A stretch of DNA of 64,000 bases from Crenothrix sp. D3. Its GTDB lineage: Bacteria > Pseudomonadota > Gammaproteobacteria > Methylococcales > Methylomonadaceae. This document shows, in pieces, positions 40,059 through 49,452 of this stretch; within the stretch, counting starts at the first letter, position 1, and each line of letters opens with the position of its first letter. A program made the position numbers and the translations under genes. The DNA is taken from assembly GCA_002134785.1 (NCBI GenBank), contig MBQZ01000014.1:1-64000 (forward strand). The letters are read 5' to 3'. A model generated the notes under the pieces. The model worked only from the letters and a program-made list of their open reading frames with translations, made no database searches and had not been told where the DNA came from.

Positions 40059-40376
40059 ATGCAAAAAATTAGAAAAGGCGATGATGTTATTATTCGTATC
40101 GGTAAAGATAAGGGTAAAAGCGGTAGAGTAATCAAGGTTTTAAAGGATGACAAGGTTTTGGTTGAAGGAATTAATCAAGTTAAAAAAAACCAAAAACCTA
40201 ACCCTAATGCAGGTATTTCAGGTGGAATTATCGTCAAGGATATGCCGATTAATATTTCCAATATAGGTTTATATAATCCTGTAACAAAAAAAGCAGATCG
40301 TGTCGGCTTTAGATTTCTGGAAGATGGAAAAAAAGTCAGATATTTTAAGTCAACAAATGAAGTTGTTGATGCGTAA
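40059..40376 (+). CDS. rplX: 50S ribosomal protein L24
   Basis: 105 residues from ATG 40059; a TTG two codons earlier is also open. KOW-like [20 protein letters not shown]. Assembly initiator of the large subunit. Confidence 0.97.
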   Translation: MQKIRKGDDVIIRIGKDKGKSGRVIKVLKDDKVLVEGINQVKKNQKPNPNAGISGGIIVKDMPINISNIGLYNPVTKKADRVGFRFLEDGKKVRYFKSTNEVVDA

Positions 40377-40384
40377 GGTGAATC

Positions 40385-40924
40385 ATGGCTAGATTAGAAT
40401 CCGTATATAAAGAAACAATCCTTCCTGCTTTAGTAGAGCAGTTTGGCTATAAATCAGTAATGCAAGCACCGCGTATCACTAAAATAACCCTGAATATGGG
40501 TGTTGGCGGTGCAGTCGCTGATAAAAAAGTGTTGCAATCAGCTGTTAGTGACATGGAAAAAATTTCAGGTCAAAAACCCATTATTACTTTGGCAAGAAAG
40601 TCCATTGCTGGTTTTAAAATTCGTGACGATATGCCTATTGGTTGCAAAGTGACTTTGCGTAGCGATAAAATGTACGAATTTTTAGATCGTTTAATTAGTA
40701 TTTCTATTCCTAGAATCCGAGATTTTAGAGGTTTAAGTCCTAAAAGTTTTGATGGTCGTGGTAATTATTCAATGGGTGTTAAAGAGCAAATCATATTTCC
40801 TGAAATTGATTATGATAAAATCGACACTTTGCGTGGTATGGATATTACTATCACTACAACAGCTCAAACTAACGAAGAAGGTTTAGCGTTGTTAAAGTTG
40901 TTTAACTTTCCATTTAAGCACTAA
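40385..40924 (+). CDS. rplE: 50S ribosomal protein L5
   Basis: 179 residues, normal length; [29 protein letters not shown] and [20 protein letters not shown]. Binds 5S rRNA. Confidence 0.98.
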   Translation: MARLESVYKETILPALVEQFGYKSVMQAPRITKITLNMGVGGAVADKKVLQSAVSDMEKISGQKPIITLARKSIAGFKIRDDMPIGCKVTLRSDKMYEFLDRLISISIPRIRDFRGLSPKSFDGRGNYSMGVKEQIIFPEIDYDKIDTLRGMDITITTTAQTNEEGLALLKLFNFPFKH

Positions 40925-40936
40925 GGGCGTTTTGAC

Positions 40937-41242
40937 ATGGCAAAAAAATCAATGATTGCGCGTGAAGACAAGCGCAAGAAATTAGTAAAGAAATTTGACG
41001 TTAAACGTAAGGCTTTGAAAGAAACGATCAGAGATCCAAATACATCATTTGAAGGTAAAGAAACTGCTCAGTTACAACTTCAAAAATTACCAAGAGACTC
41101 CAGCGTAACACGCGTACGCAATCGTTGTAATATAACGGGTCGTCCGCATGGATATTACCGTAAATTTGGTCTTAGTCGCAACAAACTAAGAGAAGCAACT
41201 ATGCGCGGCGATGTGCCTGGCGTAGTCAAAGCAAGTTGGTAA
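40937..41242 (+). CDS. rpsN: 30S ribosomal protein S14 (zinc-free type)
   Basis: 101 residues, the long form without the four-cysteine zinc site; C-terminal [20 protein letters not shown] motif. Confidence 0.98.
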   Translation: MAKKSMIAREDKRKKLVKKFDVKRKALKETIRDPNTSFEGKETAQLQLQKLPRDSSVTRVRNRCNITGRPHGYYRKFGLSRNKLREATMRGDVPGVVKASW

Positions 41243-41261
41243 CGGTTGGAGAACTAGAACA

Positions 41262-41657
41262 ATGAGTATGACAGACCCAGTAGCAGATATGCTGACCCGT
41301 ATTAGAAACGGTCAATCTGCTAGTAAGAAAAATATTAAACAACCTTCGTCAAAATTGAAAGTATCAATTGCTCAGGTCTTAAAGGACGAAGGTTATATTA
41401 TAGGTTTTAGCACTGAAACAACAGGTAGTCATACTGAAATGACTATTGAGTTAAAGTACTATAAAGGTGCGCCTGTGATTGAGAGCATAAAAAGAATTAG
41501 TAGACCTGGTTTGCGTATTTATAAATCTAAAGACGAATTACCAAAAGTACTTGGTGGCTTAGGGATTGCTATTGTATCAACATCAAATGGTGTAATGACT
41601 GATAGAGCTGCGCGTGCCATTGGGCATGGCGGTGAAGTTATTTGTACTGTTTGTTAA
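41262..41657 (+). CDS. rpsH: 30S ribosomal protein S8
   Basis: 131 residues, [15 protein letters not shown] and the C-terminal [18 protein letters not shown]. In E. coli S8 represses the spc operon at the rplE start. Confidence 0.98.
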   Translation: MSMTDPVADMLTRIRNGQSASKKNIKQPSSKLKVSIAQVLKDEGYIIGFSTETTGSHTEMTIELKYYKGAPVIESIKRISRPGLRIYKSKDELPKVLGGLGIAIVSTSNGVMTDRAARAIGHGGEVICTVC

Positions 41658-41671
41658 GGTAGGCTGGATTT

Positions 41672-42205
41672 ATGTCAAGAATTGCTAAAGCCCCAGTTAT
41701 TATCCCCAGTGGTGTGGATATAAAGCTAGAGGGTAATAATATGACCGTAAAAGGCAGTAAAGGTCAGTTATCATTTGATTTTAATTCCGCTATTAGTGTG
41801 GAAGTTACTGATAATGTAATTTCTATTCAGTGGAATAAAGATGATAAAAAAGCCACTGCTCAAGCAGGTACTGCAAGAGCGATTGCTAGTAACATGGTAA
41901 CTGGAGTTTCTGCTGGATTTGAGAAAAAACTAACACTAATCGGGGTTGGTTACAGAGCACAAGCAAAAGATAATATTCTAAGTTTATCGCTTGGTTTTTC
42001 ACATCCAGTTGACTTTGAAGTGCCAGTAGGTGTATCAGTTGAAACACCAACTCAGACTGAAATACTTGTCAAAGGAAGTGATAAACAGCAGGTAGGACAG
42101 GTTGCTGCAAAAATCAGGGCATATCGTCCGCCTGAGCCTTATAAAGGTAAAGGTGTTAGATACGCTGAAGAGCATGTTGCAAGAAAAGAAGCCAAGAAAA
42201 AGTAA
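41672..42205 (+). CDS. rplF: 50S ribosomal protein L6
   Basis: 177 residues in two similar domains; [10 protein letters not shown]-type N-terminal loop and C-terminal [20 protein letters not shown]. Sits near the sarcin-ricin loop. Confidence 0.98.
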   Translation: MSRIAKAPVIIPSGVDIKLEGNNMTVKGSKGQLSFDFNSAISVEVTDNVISIQWNKDDKKATAQAGTARAIASNMVTGVSAGFEKKLTLIGVGYRAQAKDNILSLSLGFSHPVDFEVPVGVSVETPTQTEILVKGSDKQQVGQVAAKIRAYRPPEPYKGKGVRYAEEHVARKEAKKK

Positions 42206-42214
42206 GGTAACGTG

Positions 42215-42568
42215 ATGGATAAGAAAAAATCTCGTATGAAGCGCGCATTAAAATTGCGTTGCCAAATTAAAAAATTAGGTGCAACACGTTTGTCGGTTCA
42301 CAAAACATCACAGCATATTTATGCTCAAGTGATTAGTGGTGACGGCACAACAACGTTAGCGAGCGTGTCAACTACGCAAGCAGATGTTAAAGCGGCTTTA
42401 AAAAATACTAATAATATCGCTGCGGCAACTGAAGTGGGTAAGTGGATTGCTCAAAAAGCGATTGCTGCAGGCGTAACAGAAGTTGCCTTTGATCGTTCAG
42501 GCTTTAAATACCACGGTCGCGTTAAAGCATTAGCTGATGCTGCGCGTGAAGCTGGTTTGAAATTTTAG
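42215..42568 (+). CDS. rplR: 50S ribosomal protein L18
   Basis: 117 residues from ATG 42215 (a GTG lies one codon earlier). 5S rRNA binding: [15 protein letters not shown] and [24 protein letters not shown]. Confidence 0.98.
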   Translation: MDKKKSRMKRALKLRCQIKKLGATRLSVHKTSQHIYAQVISGDGTTTLASVSTTQADVKAALKNTNNIAAATEVGKWIAQKAIAAGVTEVAFDRSGFKYHGRVKALADAAREAGLKF

Positions 42569-42577
42569 GAGAATAAA

Positions 42578-43084
42578 ATGGCTACAGCACCCGCTCAAGG
42601 TAGTACTGACGGTTTGCAAGAAAAATTGGTTAATGTAAGACGTGTGGCAAAAGTAGTAAAAGGTGGTAGAGTGTTCGGTTTTACTGCATTAACTGTAGTA
42701 GGCGATGGCGAAGGTCGGGTTGGTTACGGTGTTAGTAAAGCACGCGAAGTGCCTATTGCGATTCAAAAGTCTTTAGAGCAAGCGCGTAAAAATATGCGTA
42801 AAGTCTCTTTAAAAGGCGACACGCTACAATACGCTATTATGAATACTACAGGGGCGGCGAAAGTTTATATGCAGCCTGCTTCTGAAGGTACAGGCATCAT
42901 TGCGGGTGGAGCAATGAGAGCAGTATTTGAAGTAGTTGGTGTACATAACGTCTTAGCAAAATGTATTGGTACTAACAATCCCATTAACGTTGTAAGAGCG
43001 ACTATTAATGGATTGACTGGAATGCAAAATGCTAACCAGATAGCTGCAAAACGTGGCTTATCAGTTGAACAGATTATTGGGTAA
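42578..43084 (+). CDS. rpsE: 30S ribosomal protein S5
   Basis: 168 residues; [20 protein letters not shown] and [10 protein letters not shown]-like [19 protein letters not shown]. Fidelity protein near the mRNA entry. Confidence 0.98.
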   Translation: MATAPAQGSTDGLQEKLVNVRRVAKVVKGGRVFGFTALTVVGDGEGRVGYGVSKAREVPIAIQKSLEQARKNMRKVSLKGDTLQYAIMNTTGAAKVYMQPASEGTGIIAGGAMRAVFEVVGVHNVLAKCIGTNNPINVVRATINGLTGMQNANQIAAKRGLSVEQIIG

Positions 43085-43089
43085 TTGCA

Positions 43090-43275
43090 ATGGCTGGTAC
43101 TAAATTAAGTGTTACGATGACAAAGAGTAAGTTTGGACGTTTACCACGTCATCAAGCCTGCTTGAAAGGCTTGGGGCTACGAAAAATCAACCAAACAGTT
43201 GAAGTACTCAATACTGCTGAAAATAGAGGTATGATAAATAAAGTATCATATATGCTAAAAGTCGAGGAAGTATAA
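43090..43275 (+). CDS. rpmD: 50S ribosomal protein L30
   Basis: 61 residues; [20 protein letters not shown] motif. The stop overlaps the rplO start by one base. Confidence 0.97.
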   Translation: MAGTKLSVTMTKSKFGRLPRHQACLKGLGLRKINQTVEVLNTAENRGMINKVSYMLKVEEV

Positions 43276-43709
43276 TGTTTCTAAATACCATCCAAGCAAG
43301 CGAAGGATCTCGCAAAAAATCTAAACGCGTAGGACGCGGTATTGGTTGTACACTTGGTAAAACGTGTGGCAGAGGTCACAAAGGTCAAAAAGCGCGTAGT
43401 GGCGGCTTTCATAAAGTCGGCTTTGAAGGTGGACAAATGCCTTTACAGCGCAGATTACCTAAGATTGGTTTTACTTCACGAAAAAGTATGTATTCAGCAG
43501 AAGTTCGTTTAAATGAGCTGAATGGTTTGGATGCTGACGTGATTGATCTTAAAGTTTTGATAGCCGCAAATATCGTTCCAGCATTTACTAAAACAGCAAA
43601 GATAATTAAATCAGGTGAAGTTAGTAAAGCGATTACTATTAAAGGTATCAAAGTAACTGGCGGAGCTAAGGAATCTATCGAAGCTGCTGGCGGCAAAGTA
43701 GAGGCGTAA
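43275..43709 (+). CDS. rplO: 50S ribosomal protein L15
   Basis: 144 residues; Gly-rich [20 protein letters not shown] and [15 protein letters not shown]. secY starts directly after its stop. Confidence 0.98.
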   Translation: MFLNTIQASEGSRKKSKRVGRGIGCTLGKTCGRGHKGQKARSGGFHKVGFEGGQMPLQRRLPKIGFTSRKSMYSAEVRLNELNGLDADVIDLKVLIAANIVPAFTKTAKIIKSGEVSKAITIKGIKVTGGAKESIEAAGGKVEA

Positions 43710-45032
43710 GTGAGTACTTCAAGAGCTCAGATGGCTAACAAAGTCGGCGGTTCTTCAGAGCTAAAAGCACGGTTGCTTTTTGTTCTAGGTGCTTTTTTTG
43801 TTTACCGAATTGGTGCTCATATTCCTGTTCCAGGAGTTGACCCTAAAGCACTAGCGGTTATGTTTGAACAACAAAGCGGTTCTATTCTAGATATGTTTAA
43901 CATGTTTTCGGGTGGTGCTTTGATGCGTTTAAGCTTGTTTGCTCTTGGTATCATGCCCTATATTTCAGCATCAATTATTATGCAATTGATGACCGTTGTG
44001 ATACCGACAATGGAGCAAATGAAAAAAGAGGGTGAGTCAGGACGACGAAAAATTTCTCAGTATACTCGCTACGGTACAGTGGTTTTAGCTACTTTTCAGG
44101 CGATAGGTATTTCCGTAGCTTTACAAAATCAAACTGCTGGTGGACTATCGGTCGTTTTGAATCCAGGAATAGGCTTTATTGTTATAACAACTATTACCTT
44201 AGTTACTGGTACTATATTTCTGATGTGGCTAGGCGAGCAGGTTACTGAACGAGGTATCGGTAACGGTATCTCGATGATTATCTTTGCTGGTATAGTTTCT
44301 GGTTTACCTAAAGCAGTTGGTGGCACATTAGAGCTAGCTAGAACAGGTGAAATGAATGGTGGATTTATCATTCTGTTGTTTTTATTGTCTATTTCTGTGA
44401 CTGCCTTGGTTGTTTTTGTGGAAAGAGGGCAAAGAAGAATACTTATTAACTATCCAAAAAGACAGCAAGGTCGTAAGTTGTATGCAGGGCAAAGTAGCTT
44501 CTTACCATTGAAGCTCAATATGGCTGGTGTTATACCACCTATTTTTGCGTCAAGTATCATTTTGTTTCCAGCGACTATAGCGGGTTGGTTTGGTAATAGC
44601 GAAGGCTTCTCTTGGCTTCAGGATGTGGCAACTATGTTATCGCCTGGGCAGCCTGTCTATGTTATGTTCTATGCAACAGCCATTATATTCTTTTGTTTTT
44701 TCTATACAGCATTGGTATTTAATTCAAAAGAGACAGCTGAAAATTTGAAAAAATCGGGTGCGTTTTTGCCTGGCATTAGACCTGGTATACAAACTTCAAT
44801 ATACATTGACAAAGTAATGACTAGATTAACTTTAATCGGAGCTTTTTATATTACTTTGGTTTGTTTGTTACCAGAGTTTTTGATAGTGTATTGGAACGTT
44901 CCGTTTTATTTTGGTGGAACGTCTTTATTGATTATTGTCGTAGTTGTCATGGATTTTATTTCCCAAATGCAAACCCATGTTATGTCTCAGCAATATGAAG
45001 GCTTAATGAAAAAAGCCAATCTGAAAAAGTGA
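43710..45032 (+). CDS. secY: Preprotein translocase subunit SecY
   Basis: 440 residues, ten membrane helices, GTG start right after the rplO stop. Plug-region and conserved loops [49 protein letters not shown] and the cytosolic loop [20 protein letters not shown] are present. Forms the translocation channel with SecE (18.5 kb). Confidence 0.98.
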   Translation: MSTSRAQMANKVGGSSELKARLLFVLGAFFVYRIGAHIPVPGVDPKALAVMFEQQSGSILDMFNMFSGGALMRLSLFALGIMPYISASIIMQLMTVVIPTMEQMKKEGESGRRKISQYTRYGTVVLATFQAIGISVALQNQTAGGLSVVLNPGIGFIVITTITLVTGTIFLMWLGEQVTERGIGNGISMIIFAGIVSGLPKAVGGTLELARTGEMNGGFIILLFLLSISVTALVVFVERGQRRILINYPKRQQGRKLYAGQSSFLPLKLNMAGVIPPIFASSIILFPATIAGWFGNSEGFSWLQDVATMLSPGQPVYVMFYATAIIFFCFFYTALVFNSKETAENLKKSGAFLPGIRPGIQTSIYIDKVMTRLTLIGAFYITLVCLLPEFLIVYWNVPFYFGGTSLLIIVVVVMDFISQMQTHVMSQQYEGLMKKANLKK

Positions 45033-45060
45033 TTATCGCACAAATACTTAGGAGTTAGCT

Positions 45061-45174
45061 GTGAAAGTTCGTGCTTCTGTTAAAACAATTTGTAGAAATT
45101 GTAAAATTGTAAAAAGAAATGGTGTTGTTAGGGTTATCTGTGTTGATGGAAGACATAAGCAACGCCAAGGCTAG
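45061..45174 (+). CDS. rpmJ: 50S ribosomal protein L36 (zinc type)
   Basis: A 37-residue frame with GTG start after GGAGTTAGCT: begins [19 protein letters not shown]. The zinc ligands C11, C14, C27 and H32 are all present, so this is the zinc-binding paralogue. It lies between secY and rpsM, its standard place. Confidence 0.96.
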   Translation: MKVRASVKTICRNCKIVKRNGVVRVICVDGRHKQRQG

Positions 45175-45180
45175 AATTTG

Positions 45181-45216
45181 TTGTGCCAAGATTAGTGTAA
45201 TGCTATAATCTGGCAC
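45181..45216 (+). promoter_or_regulatory. Alpha-operon promoter overlapped by a hairpin
   Basis: TTGTGC (45181-45186), 17-base spacer, TATAAT (45204-45209). The same bases form an imperfect stem GTGCCAAGATTA ... TAATCTGGCAC (45183-45216). It may serve both as rpmJ transcript end and as promoter of rpsM. Confidence 0.6.
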
Positions 45217-45250
45217 TTAACTTTAGAATACTACTCAGGGGAGTATCTGG

Positions 45251-45607
45251 ATGGCACGTATTGCCGGGATAAATGTACCAGATCATAAACATGCAGTGAT
45301 AGCTTTAACTGCAATTTATGGTGTAGGTCGTCAAACAGCAAGTGAAATTTGCGTTGAGGTAGGTATAGTACCTTCCATAAAAATAAAAGAACTGACTGAA
45401 GAGCAATTGGAAGCTATTCGTAGTGTGGTTTCGAAGATGACAGTGGAAGGTGATCTGCGTCGTGAAGTTTCTATGAATATTAAGCGTTTGATGGACTTAG
45501 GTTGCTATCGCGGAATAAGACATCGTCGAGGTTTGCCTTTGAGAGGACAAAGAACGAGAACTAACGCTCGTACTCGGAAAGGTCCGCGTAAACCGATTAG
45601 AAAATAA
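45251..45607 (+). CDS. rpsM: 30S ribosomal protein S13
   Basis: 118 residues; [20 protein letters not shown] and the basic tail [19 protein letters not shown]. First gene of the alpha operon. Confidence 0.98.
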   Translation: MARIAGINVPDHKHAVIALTAIYGVGRQTASEICVEVGIVPSIKIKELTEEQLEAIRSVVSKMTVEGDLRREVSMNIKRLMDLGCYRGIRHRRGLPLRGQRTRTNARTRKGPRKPIRK

Positions 45608-45632
45608 GATATTCCTTTAAGAGATAAAAGTA

Positions 45633-46019
45633 ATGGCTAGTCCCAATCGCGCTAGAAAACGTATTAAAAAAGAAGTTGCCGATGGTATCGTGCATGTTCA
45701 TGCTTCTTTCAATAACACCATCATAACAATTACAGATAGAAAAGGTAACGCTCTATCTTGGGCAACATCAGGTGGTTCAGGCTTCCGTGGTTCAAGAAAA
45801 AGTACTCCATTTGCTGCGCAGGTTGCTGCTGAAAAAGCGGGTATTGTTGCACAAGAATTCGGCATGAAAAATGTTGATGTTATGATTAAAGGACCAGGTC
45901 CTGGTCGTGAATCCGCTGTGCGTTCGTTGAATAACCTGGGATTTAAAATTAATAACATCGTTGATGTAACACCCATTCCTCATAATGGTTGTCGTCCACC
46001 TAAGAAACGCCGCGTTTAG
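45633..46019 (+). CDS. rpsK: 30S ribosomal protein S11
   Basis: 128 residues; [20 protein letters not shown] and [13 protein letters not shown]; ends [13 protein letters not shown]. Platform protein. Confidence 0.98.
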   Translation: MASPNRARKRIKKEVADGIVHVHASFNNTIITITDRKGNALSWATSGGSGFRGSRKSTPFAAQVAAEKAGIVAQEFGMKNVDVMIKGPGPGRESAVRSLNNLGFKINNIVDVTPIPHNGCRPPKKRRV

Positions 46020-46036
46020 AAATCTGGAGTAGTATT

Positions 46037-46657
46037 ATGGCAAGATATCTTGGACCTACTTGTAAATTAAGTCGAAGAGAAGGGACTGATCTGTTTTTAA
46101 AAAGCAGAGGCAAGTCTTTAGAAGGTAAATGTAAATTAGATCAGAGACCTGGTCAGCATGGTACTAAACGTGCTAGAAGTTCTGATTATGCAACTCAGTT
46201 AAGAGCAAAACAACGCTTACGCAGAATTTACGGCATTTTAGAAAAACAATTCAGAAATTACTACAAATCTGCCGATATGAAGAAAGGCGCGACAGGTGAA
46301 AACTTGTTGAACTTGCTTGAATCAAGACTGGACAATGTAGTTTATCGTATGGGCTTTGCGTGTACTAGAGCTGAAGCGCGTCAATTGGTTGGTCATAAAT
46401 CTATTCAAGTAAATGGCGTATTAATTAACGTACCTTCTTATCAGGTTGCACCTGGTGATGTATTGTCCGTTAGAGAAAAAGCTAAAAAACAACAAAGAAT
46501 CGTTGATGCATTAGGTGTTACTGAGCAATATGGTTTTCCTGCTTGGGTTGAAGTTGATGCAAAAGCGATGTCTGGTACATTTACATCTTTACCTGATCGT
46601 GTTGATTTAGGTAGCGATATTAATGAGCAGCTAGTTGTAGAGCTTTACTCTAAATAA
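46037..46657 (+). CDS. rpsD: 30S ribosomal protein S4
   Basis: 206 residues, [20 protein letters not shown] start, S4 RNA-binding domain [20 protein letters not shown]. Assembly initiator and autogenous repressor of the alpha operon in E. coli. Confidence 0.98.
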   Translation: MARYLGPTCKLSRREGTDLFLKSRGKSLEGKCKLDQRPGQHGTKRARSSDYATQLRAKQRLRRIYGILEKQFRNYYKSADMKKGATGENLLNLLESRLDNVVYRMGFACTRAEARQLVGHKSIQVNGVLINVPSYQVAPGDVLSVREKAKKQQRIVDALGVTEQYGFPAWVEVDAKAMSGTFTSLPDRVDLGSDINEQLVVELYSK

Positions 46658-46678
46658 TTGTAGTTTCGAGGGATATAA

Positions 46679-47692
46679 ATGCAGAATTCTATTTCTGGCT
46701 TATTAAAGCCTCGATTAGTTGAGGTTGTAAGCAAGACACCTAATCATTCTCGAATTGTGATTGAGCCGCTGGAACGTGGTTTTGGTCATTCTTTGGGTAA
46801 TGCGTTGAGGCGCGTGCTGTTATCTACTATTCCTGGCTGTGCAGTGACGGATGTGGAAATTGAAGGGGTTCTTCATGAGTACACAACCATAGAGGGTGTT
46901 CAGGAAGATGTCATTGATATTTTGCTGAACCTTAAAAAACTAGCGGTCATTCTTCATTCAAAAGATGAAGTTGAGTTAACCCTTAGCAAAAATGGTGCTG
47001 GTTGTGTTACAGCAGGTGATATTACATTGCCGCATGATGTTGAAATCGTAAATCCAGACCTAGTTATTGCTAATTTAACGCAAGCTGGTGTTTTGAACAT
47101 GAAACTTAGAGTGCGTCGTGGTAGAGGGTATGAACCTGTTAGTGTTCGTAAAGCCAACGCAGAACATAGTTTAGTCGTCGGTGCGCTACAATTAGACGCG
47201 GCTTATAGCCCTGTTGTTAAAGTGGCTTATCAGGTCGAAAGTACGCGTGTTGAACAACGTACTAACTTAGACAAGCTCATTATTGAACTGGAAACAAACG
47301 GAACAATTGATCCAGAAGCAACAATTAAGCTTGCCGCAACCATACTTCACGATCAGCTATCTGTTTTTGTCGATTTCGAAAAAGTCAATGATCAGCTTGA
47401 AGATGAAAAAGTGGAAGTTGAAGAGGTATTTGAACCTGTTTTACTTCGCCCCGTTGATGATCTTGAATTAACGGTACGTTCTGCTAATTGTTTAAAAGCC
47501 GAAAATATTTTTTATATTGGTGATTTAATTCAACGTACTGAAGTTGAGTTGTTAAAAACTCCCAATCTCGGCAAAAAATCGTTAACAGAAATAAAAGACA
47601 TTCTTGCTTTAAAAGGTTTATCACTGGGTATGCGCTTAGAAAACTGGCCGCCTGAAAACCTTGCAGATCAAACTCACGCAATAACACATTAA
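46679..47692 (+). CDS. rpoA: RNA polymerase alpha subunit
   Basis: 337 residues. Dimerisation domain with [18 protein letters not shown]; acidic linker around 235-250; C-terminal DNA-binding domain [20 protein letters not shown] and [14 protein letters not shown], keeping the arginine used for UP elements. Confidence 0.98.
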   Translation: MQNSISGLLKPRLVEVVSKTPNHSRIVIEPLERGFGHSLGNALRRVLLSTIPGCAVTDVEIEGVLHEYTTIEGVQEDVIDILLNLKKLAVILHSKDEVELTLSKNGAGCVTAGDITLPHDVEIVNPDLVIANLTQAGVLNMKLRVRRGRGYEPVSVRKANAEHSLVVGALQLDAAYSPVVKVAYQVESTRVEQRTNLDKLIIELETNGTIDPEATIKLAATILHDQLSVFVDFEKVNDQLEDEKVEVEEVFEPVLLRPVDDLELTVRSANCLKAENIFYIGDLIQRTEVELLKTPNLGKKSLTEIKDILALKGLSLGMRLENWPPENLADQTHAITH

Positions 47693-47710
47693 CATTTAGG
47701 TCTTCTTACA

Positions 47711-48085
47711 ATGAGACATCGTAAATCTGGTAGAAAATTTAACATGAATAGTAGCCACCGTAAGGCACTATTCAGTAACATGGTAAGTTCATTATTTAAG
47801 CATGAACTTATTAGAACGACTTTGCCAAAAGCTAAAGAATTAAGAAGCTATGCTGAGCCGTTAATCACATTATCAAAAGAAGACACCGTCTCTAAGAGAC
47901 GACTTGCTTTTGCTAGGCTTCGTGATCGTGAAGTGGTGACTAAACTATTTAATGAGTTAGGTCCACGTTACAAAAATAGAGCAGGCGGCTATTTGCGTAT
48001 CATGAAATGTGGCTTTAGAACTGGTGATGACGCGCCGATGGCATACGTTGAGCTAGTTGATAGACCCCAATCTATCGCTGAATAA
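47711..48085 (+). CDS. rplQ: 50S ribosomal protein L17
   Basis: 124 residues; [20 protein letters not shown] and [20 protein letters not shown]. Last gene of the ribosomal block, followed by a strong terminator. Confidence 0.98.
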   Translation: MRHRKSGRKFNMNSSHRKALFSNMVSSLFKHELIRTTLPKAKELRSYAEPLITLSKEDTVSKRRLAFARLRDREVVTKLFNELGPRYKNRAGGYLRIMKCGFRTGDDAPMAYVELVDRPQSIAE

Positions 48086-48102
48086 TTAGCAAAAAGTTAA
48101 GT

Positions 48103-48130
48103 AAAAAAGCCAGTTTAACTGGCTTTTTTT
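48103..48130 (+). terminator. Terminator of the alpha operon
   Basis: Arms AAAAAAGCCAGTT and AACTGGCTTTTTT around one base, followed by T. Textbook rho-independent terminator 17 bases after rplQ. Confidence 0.92.
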
Positions 48131-48190
48131 ATGCGTTAAATAGTGCAAGTTAAAACTGATTTTTTAATTCTCCTGATTTTTGTGTATTTT

Positions 48191-48216
48191 GGCGTACAAA
48201 CTTGGGTTTGTACGCC
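48191..48216. repeat. GTACAAAC hairpin repeat, copy 1
   Basis: Perfect 11-base arms GGCGTACAAAC (48191-48201) and GTTTGTACGCC (48206-48216) with loop TTGG. Related to the composite hairpin at 49.34-49.43 kb. Confidence 0.6.
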
Positions 48217-48285
48217 GAATTATCTCAGGTTACAAATTTAACTCACCATCCATTGAAGTTATTGTTGTTCGTACATGGTTGTCTT

Positions 48286-48717
48286 TTACATTGGTGGAAT
48301 TACATCATATCGCCCAGTCAACGTGCATTTAACTCCACCTTTTGCATTAGCGTAATCTATTCCTGATGTACTATGTGCATAGCCCGCGATACAAACTTTA
48401 TTCAATACTTGAAATCTGCCTTTAACCGTTGCATATCCCGATTTAACCCAATTACAACCGTAATTTGTTCCAGAATATCGTTTTTCCGTATCAACATGGA
48501 CAGATTCTTCCATGACAAAATTACCTGCTGATGCCTCCAAACATTGAGACGGAACATTACAATTGTCGCCGCCACCCAAACCATCAGTTTTTGCGTCACA
48601 TTCTGATGAAATAGGATTGAATGCCTTACCTGGCATTGCATCTGTAGACCAACCTGTGGATGAAATCGACGTTAATAACAGGCTAACAGCACTTATCAAG
48701 AGAGTCTTCTTATTCAT
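48286..48717 (-). CDS. Hypothetical exported cysteine-containing protein
   Basis: 143 residues. Clear signal peptide (MNKKTLLISAVSLLLTSISS, cleavage probably after GWS or nearby). The mature part, about 120 residues, has six cysteines (in SSEC, DNC, SQC, YGC, VC and KC contexts) that could form three disulfides, and Gly/Asn-rich stretches. I do not recognise a family. The ribosome site lies in AAGGGTAAGC before the ATG. It is divergent from the XRE regulator at 48.86 kb, so the 140-base interval may hold both promoters. Confidence 0.6.
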   Translation of the reverse strand: MNKKTLLISAVSLLLTSISSTGWSTDAMPGKAFNPISSECDAKTDGLGGGDNCNVPSQCLEASAGNFVMEESVHVDTEKRYSGTNYGCNWVKSGYATVKGRFQVLNKVCIAGYAHSTSGIDYANAKGGVKCTLTGRYDVIPPM

Positions 48718-48857
48718 TTTGCTTACCCTTATCTACTAATAATCAAGAAAAATTCACGGCTATTTGATTTCACCGCTTGTTTTAAGTGTAGAATCCTCTC
48801 AATTATTTTGCCACCACCCATCACTTGTTATTTCACCTAGTTAGAGTTGTTATCGTT

Positions 48858-49250
48858 ATGAAAGTCCATGAACAAATTAAATTATTTCGTAAATTAAAGG
48901 GTTGGTCTCAAGAAGATATGGCGAATAAATTAGAAATCTCGTTGAATGGTTACGGTAGTATTGAACGTGGCGATACCGATATATCAGTGACTCGATTGGA
49001 ACAAATCACTGAGGTTTTTGGAATTAGTTTGGTTGAGTTATTTGGATGTGATGAGAAAAATGTTTTTAATGCACTAGGAACAAATAACGGAACACAAAAT
49101 AATCAATATTATGGCTCTACCAATCCAGATTCTGAAAATTTACAACTCAAATATGAGCTTGAAAACCAACGAATGCTGAATCAGCAAAAAGACAAGGAAA
49201 TTGAATTACTAAAAGAAGTAATTTCATTGATGAAAAAGGAAAATGTCTAG
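48858..49250 (+). CDS. XRE-family transcriptional regulator with C-terminal coiled coil
   Basis: 130 residues from ATG 48858 (MKVHEQIKLFRKLKGWSQ); a frame start 11 codons upstream adds only hydrophobic residues. Residues 1-65 are a Cro/C1-type helix-turn-helix with WSQEDMANKLEISLNGYGSIERG. An Asn/Thr-rich spacer follows, then a charged helix (LQLKYELENQRMLNQQKDKE) likely to form a coiled coil for dimerisation. Target unknown; the divergent exported protein is the obvious candidate. Confidence 0.75.
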   Translation: MKVHEQIKLFRKLKGWSQEDMANKLEISLNGYGSIERGDTDISVTRLEQITEVFGISLVELFGCDEKNVFNALGTNNGTQNNQYYGSTNPDSENLQLKYELENQRMLNQQKDKEIELLKEVISLMKKENV

Positions 49251-49335
49251 CCTCATCAAAAATTTTGTCGATTTAGTGTCTACTTACTACCAAACTGGAC
49301 GAACACGCAGTCAAGATTGGAATCGAGTTTTATAG

Positions 49336-49432
49336 TTAGGACTTTCGCTACGCTGGAGTACAAACCTTGGTTTGTGCTGTACAAAGCAAGCTTTGTACTC
49401 TGTAAAAAAGTATGAATAAGCGAAAGTCCTAA
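49336..49432. repeat. Composite hairpin element, copy 2 of the GTACAAAC family
   Basis: Perfect 14-base outer arms TTAGGACTTTCGCT (49336-49349) and AGCGAAAGTCCTAA (49419-49432). Inside are AGTACAAACCTTGGTTTGTGCT and GTACAAAG/CTTTGTAC (49379-49398). It looks like a small non-coding mobile or regulatory element between the regulator and the nuo-like cluster. Confidence 0.6.
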
Positions 49433-49452
49433 TAGTATTTCATGCCCAACTT

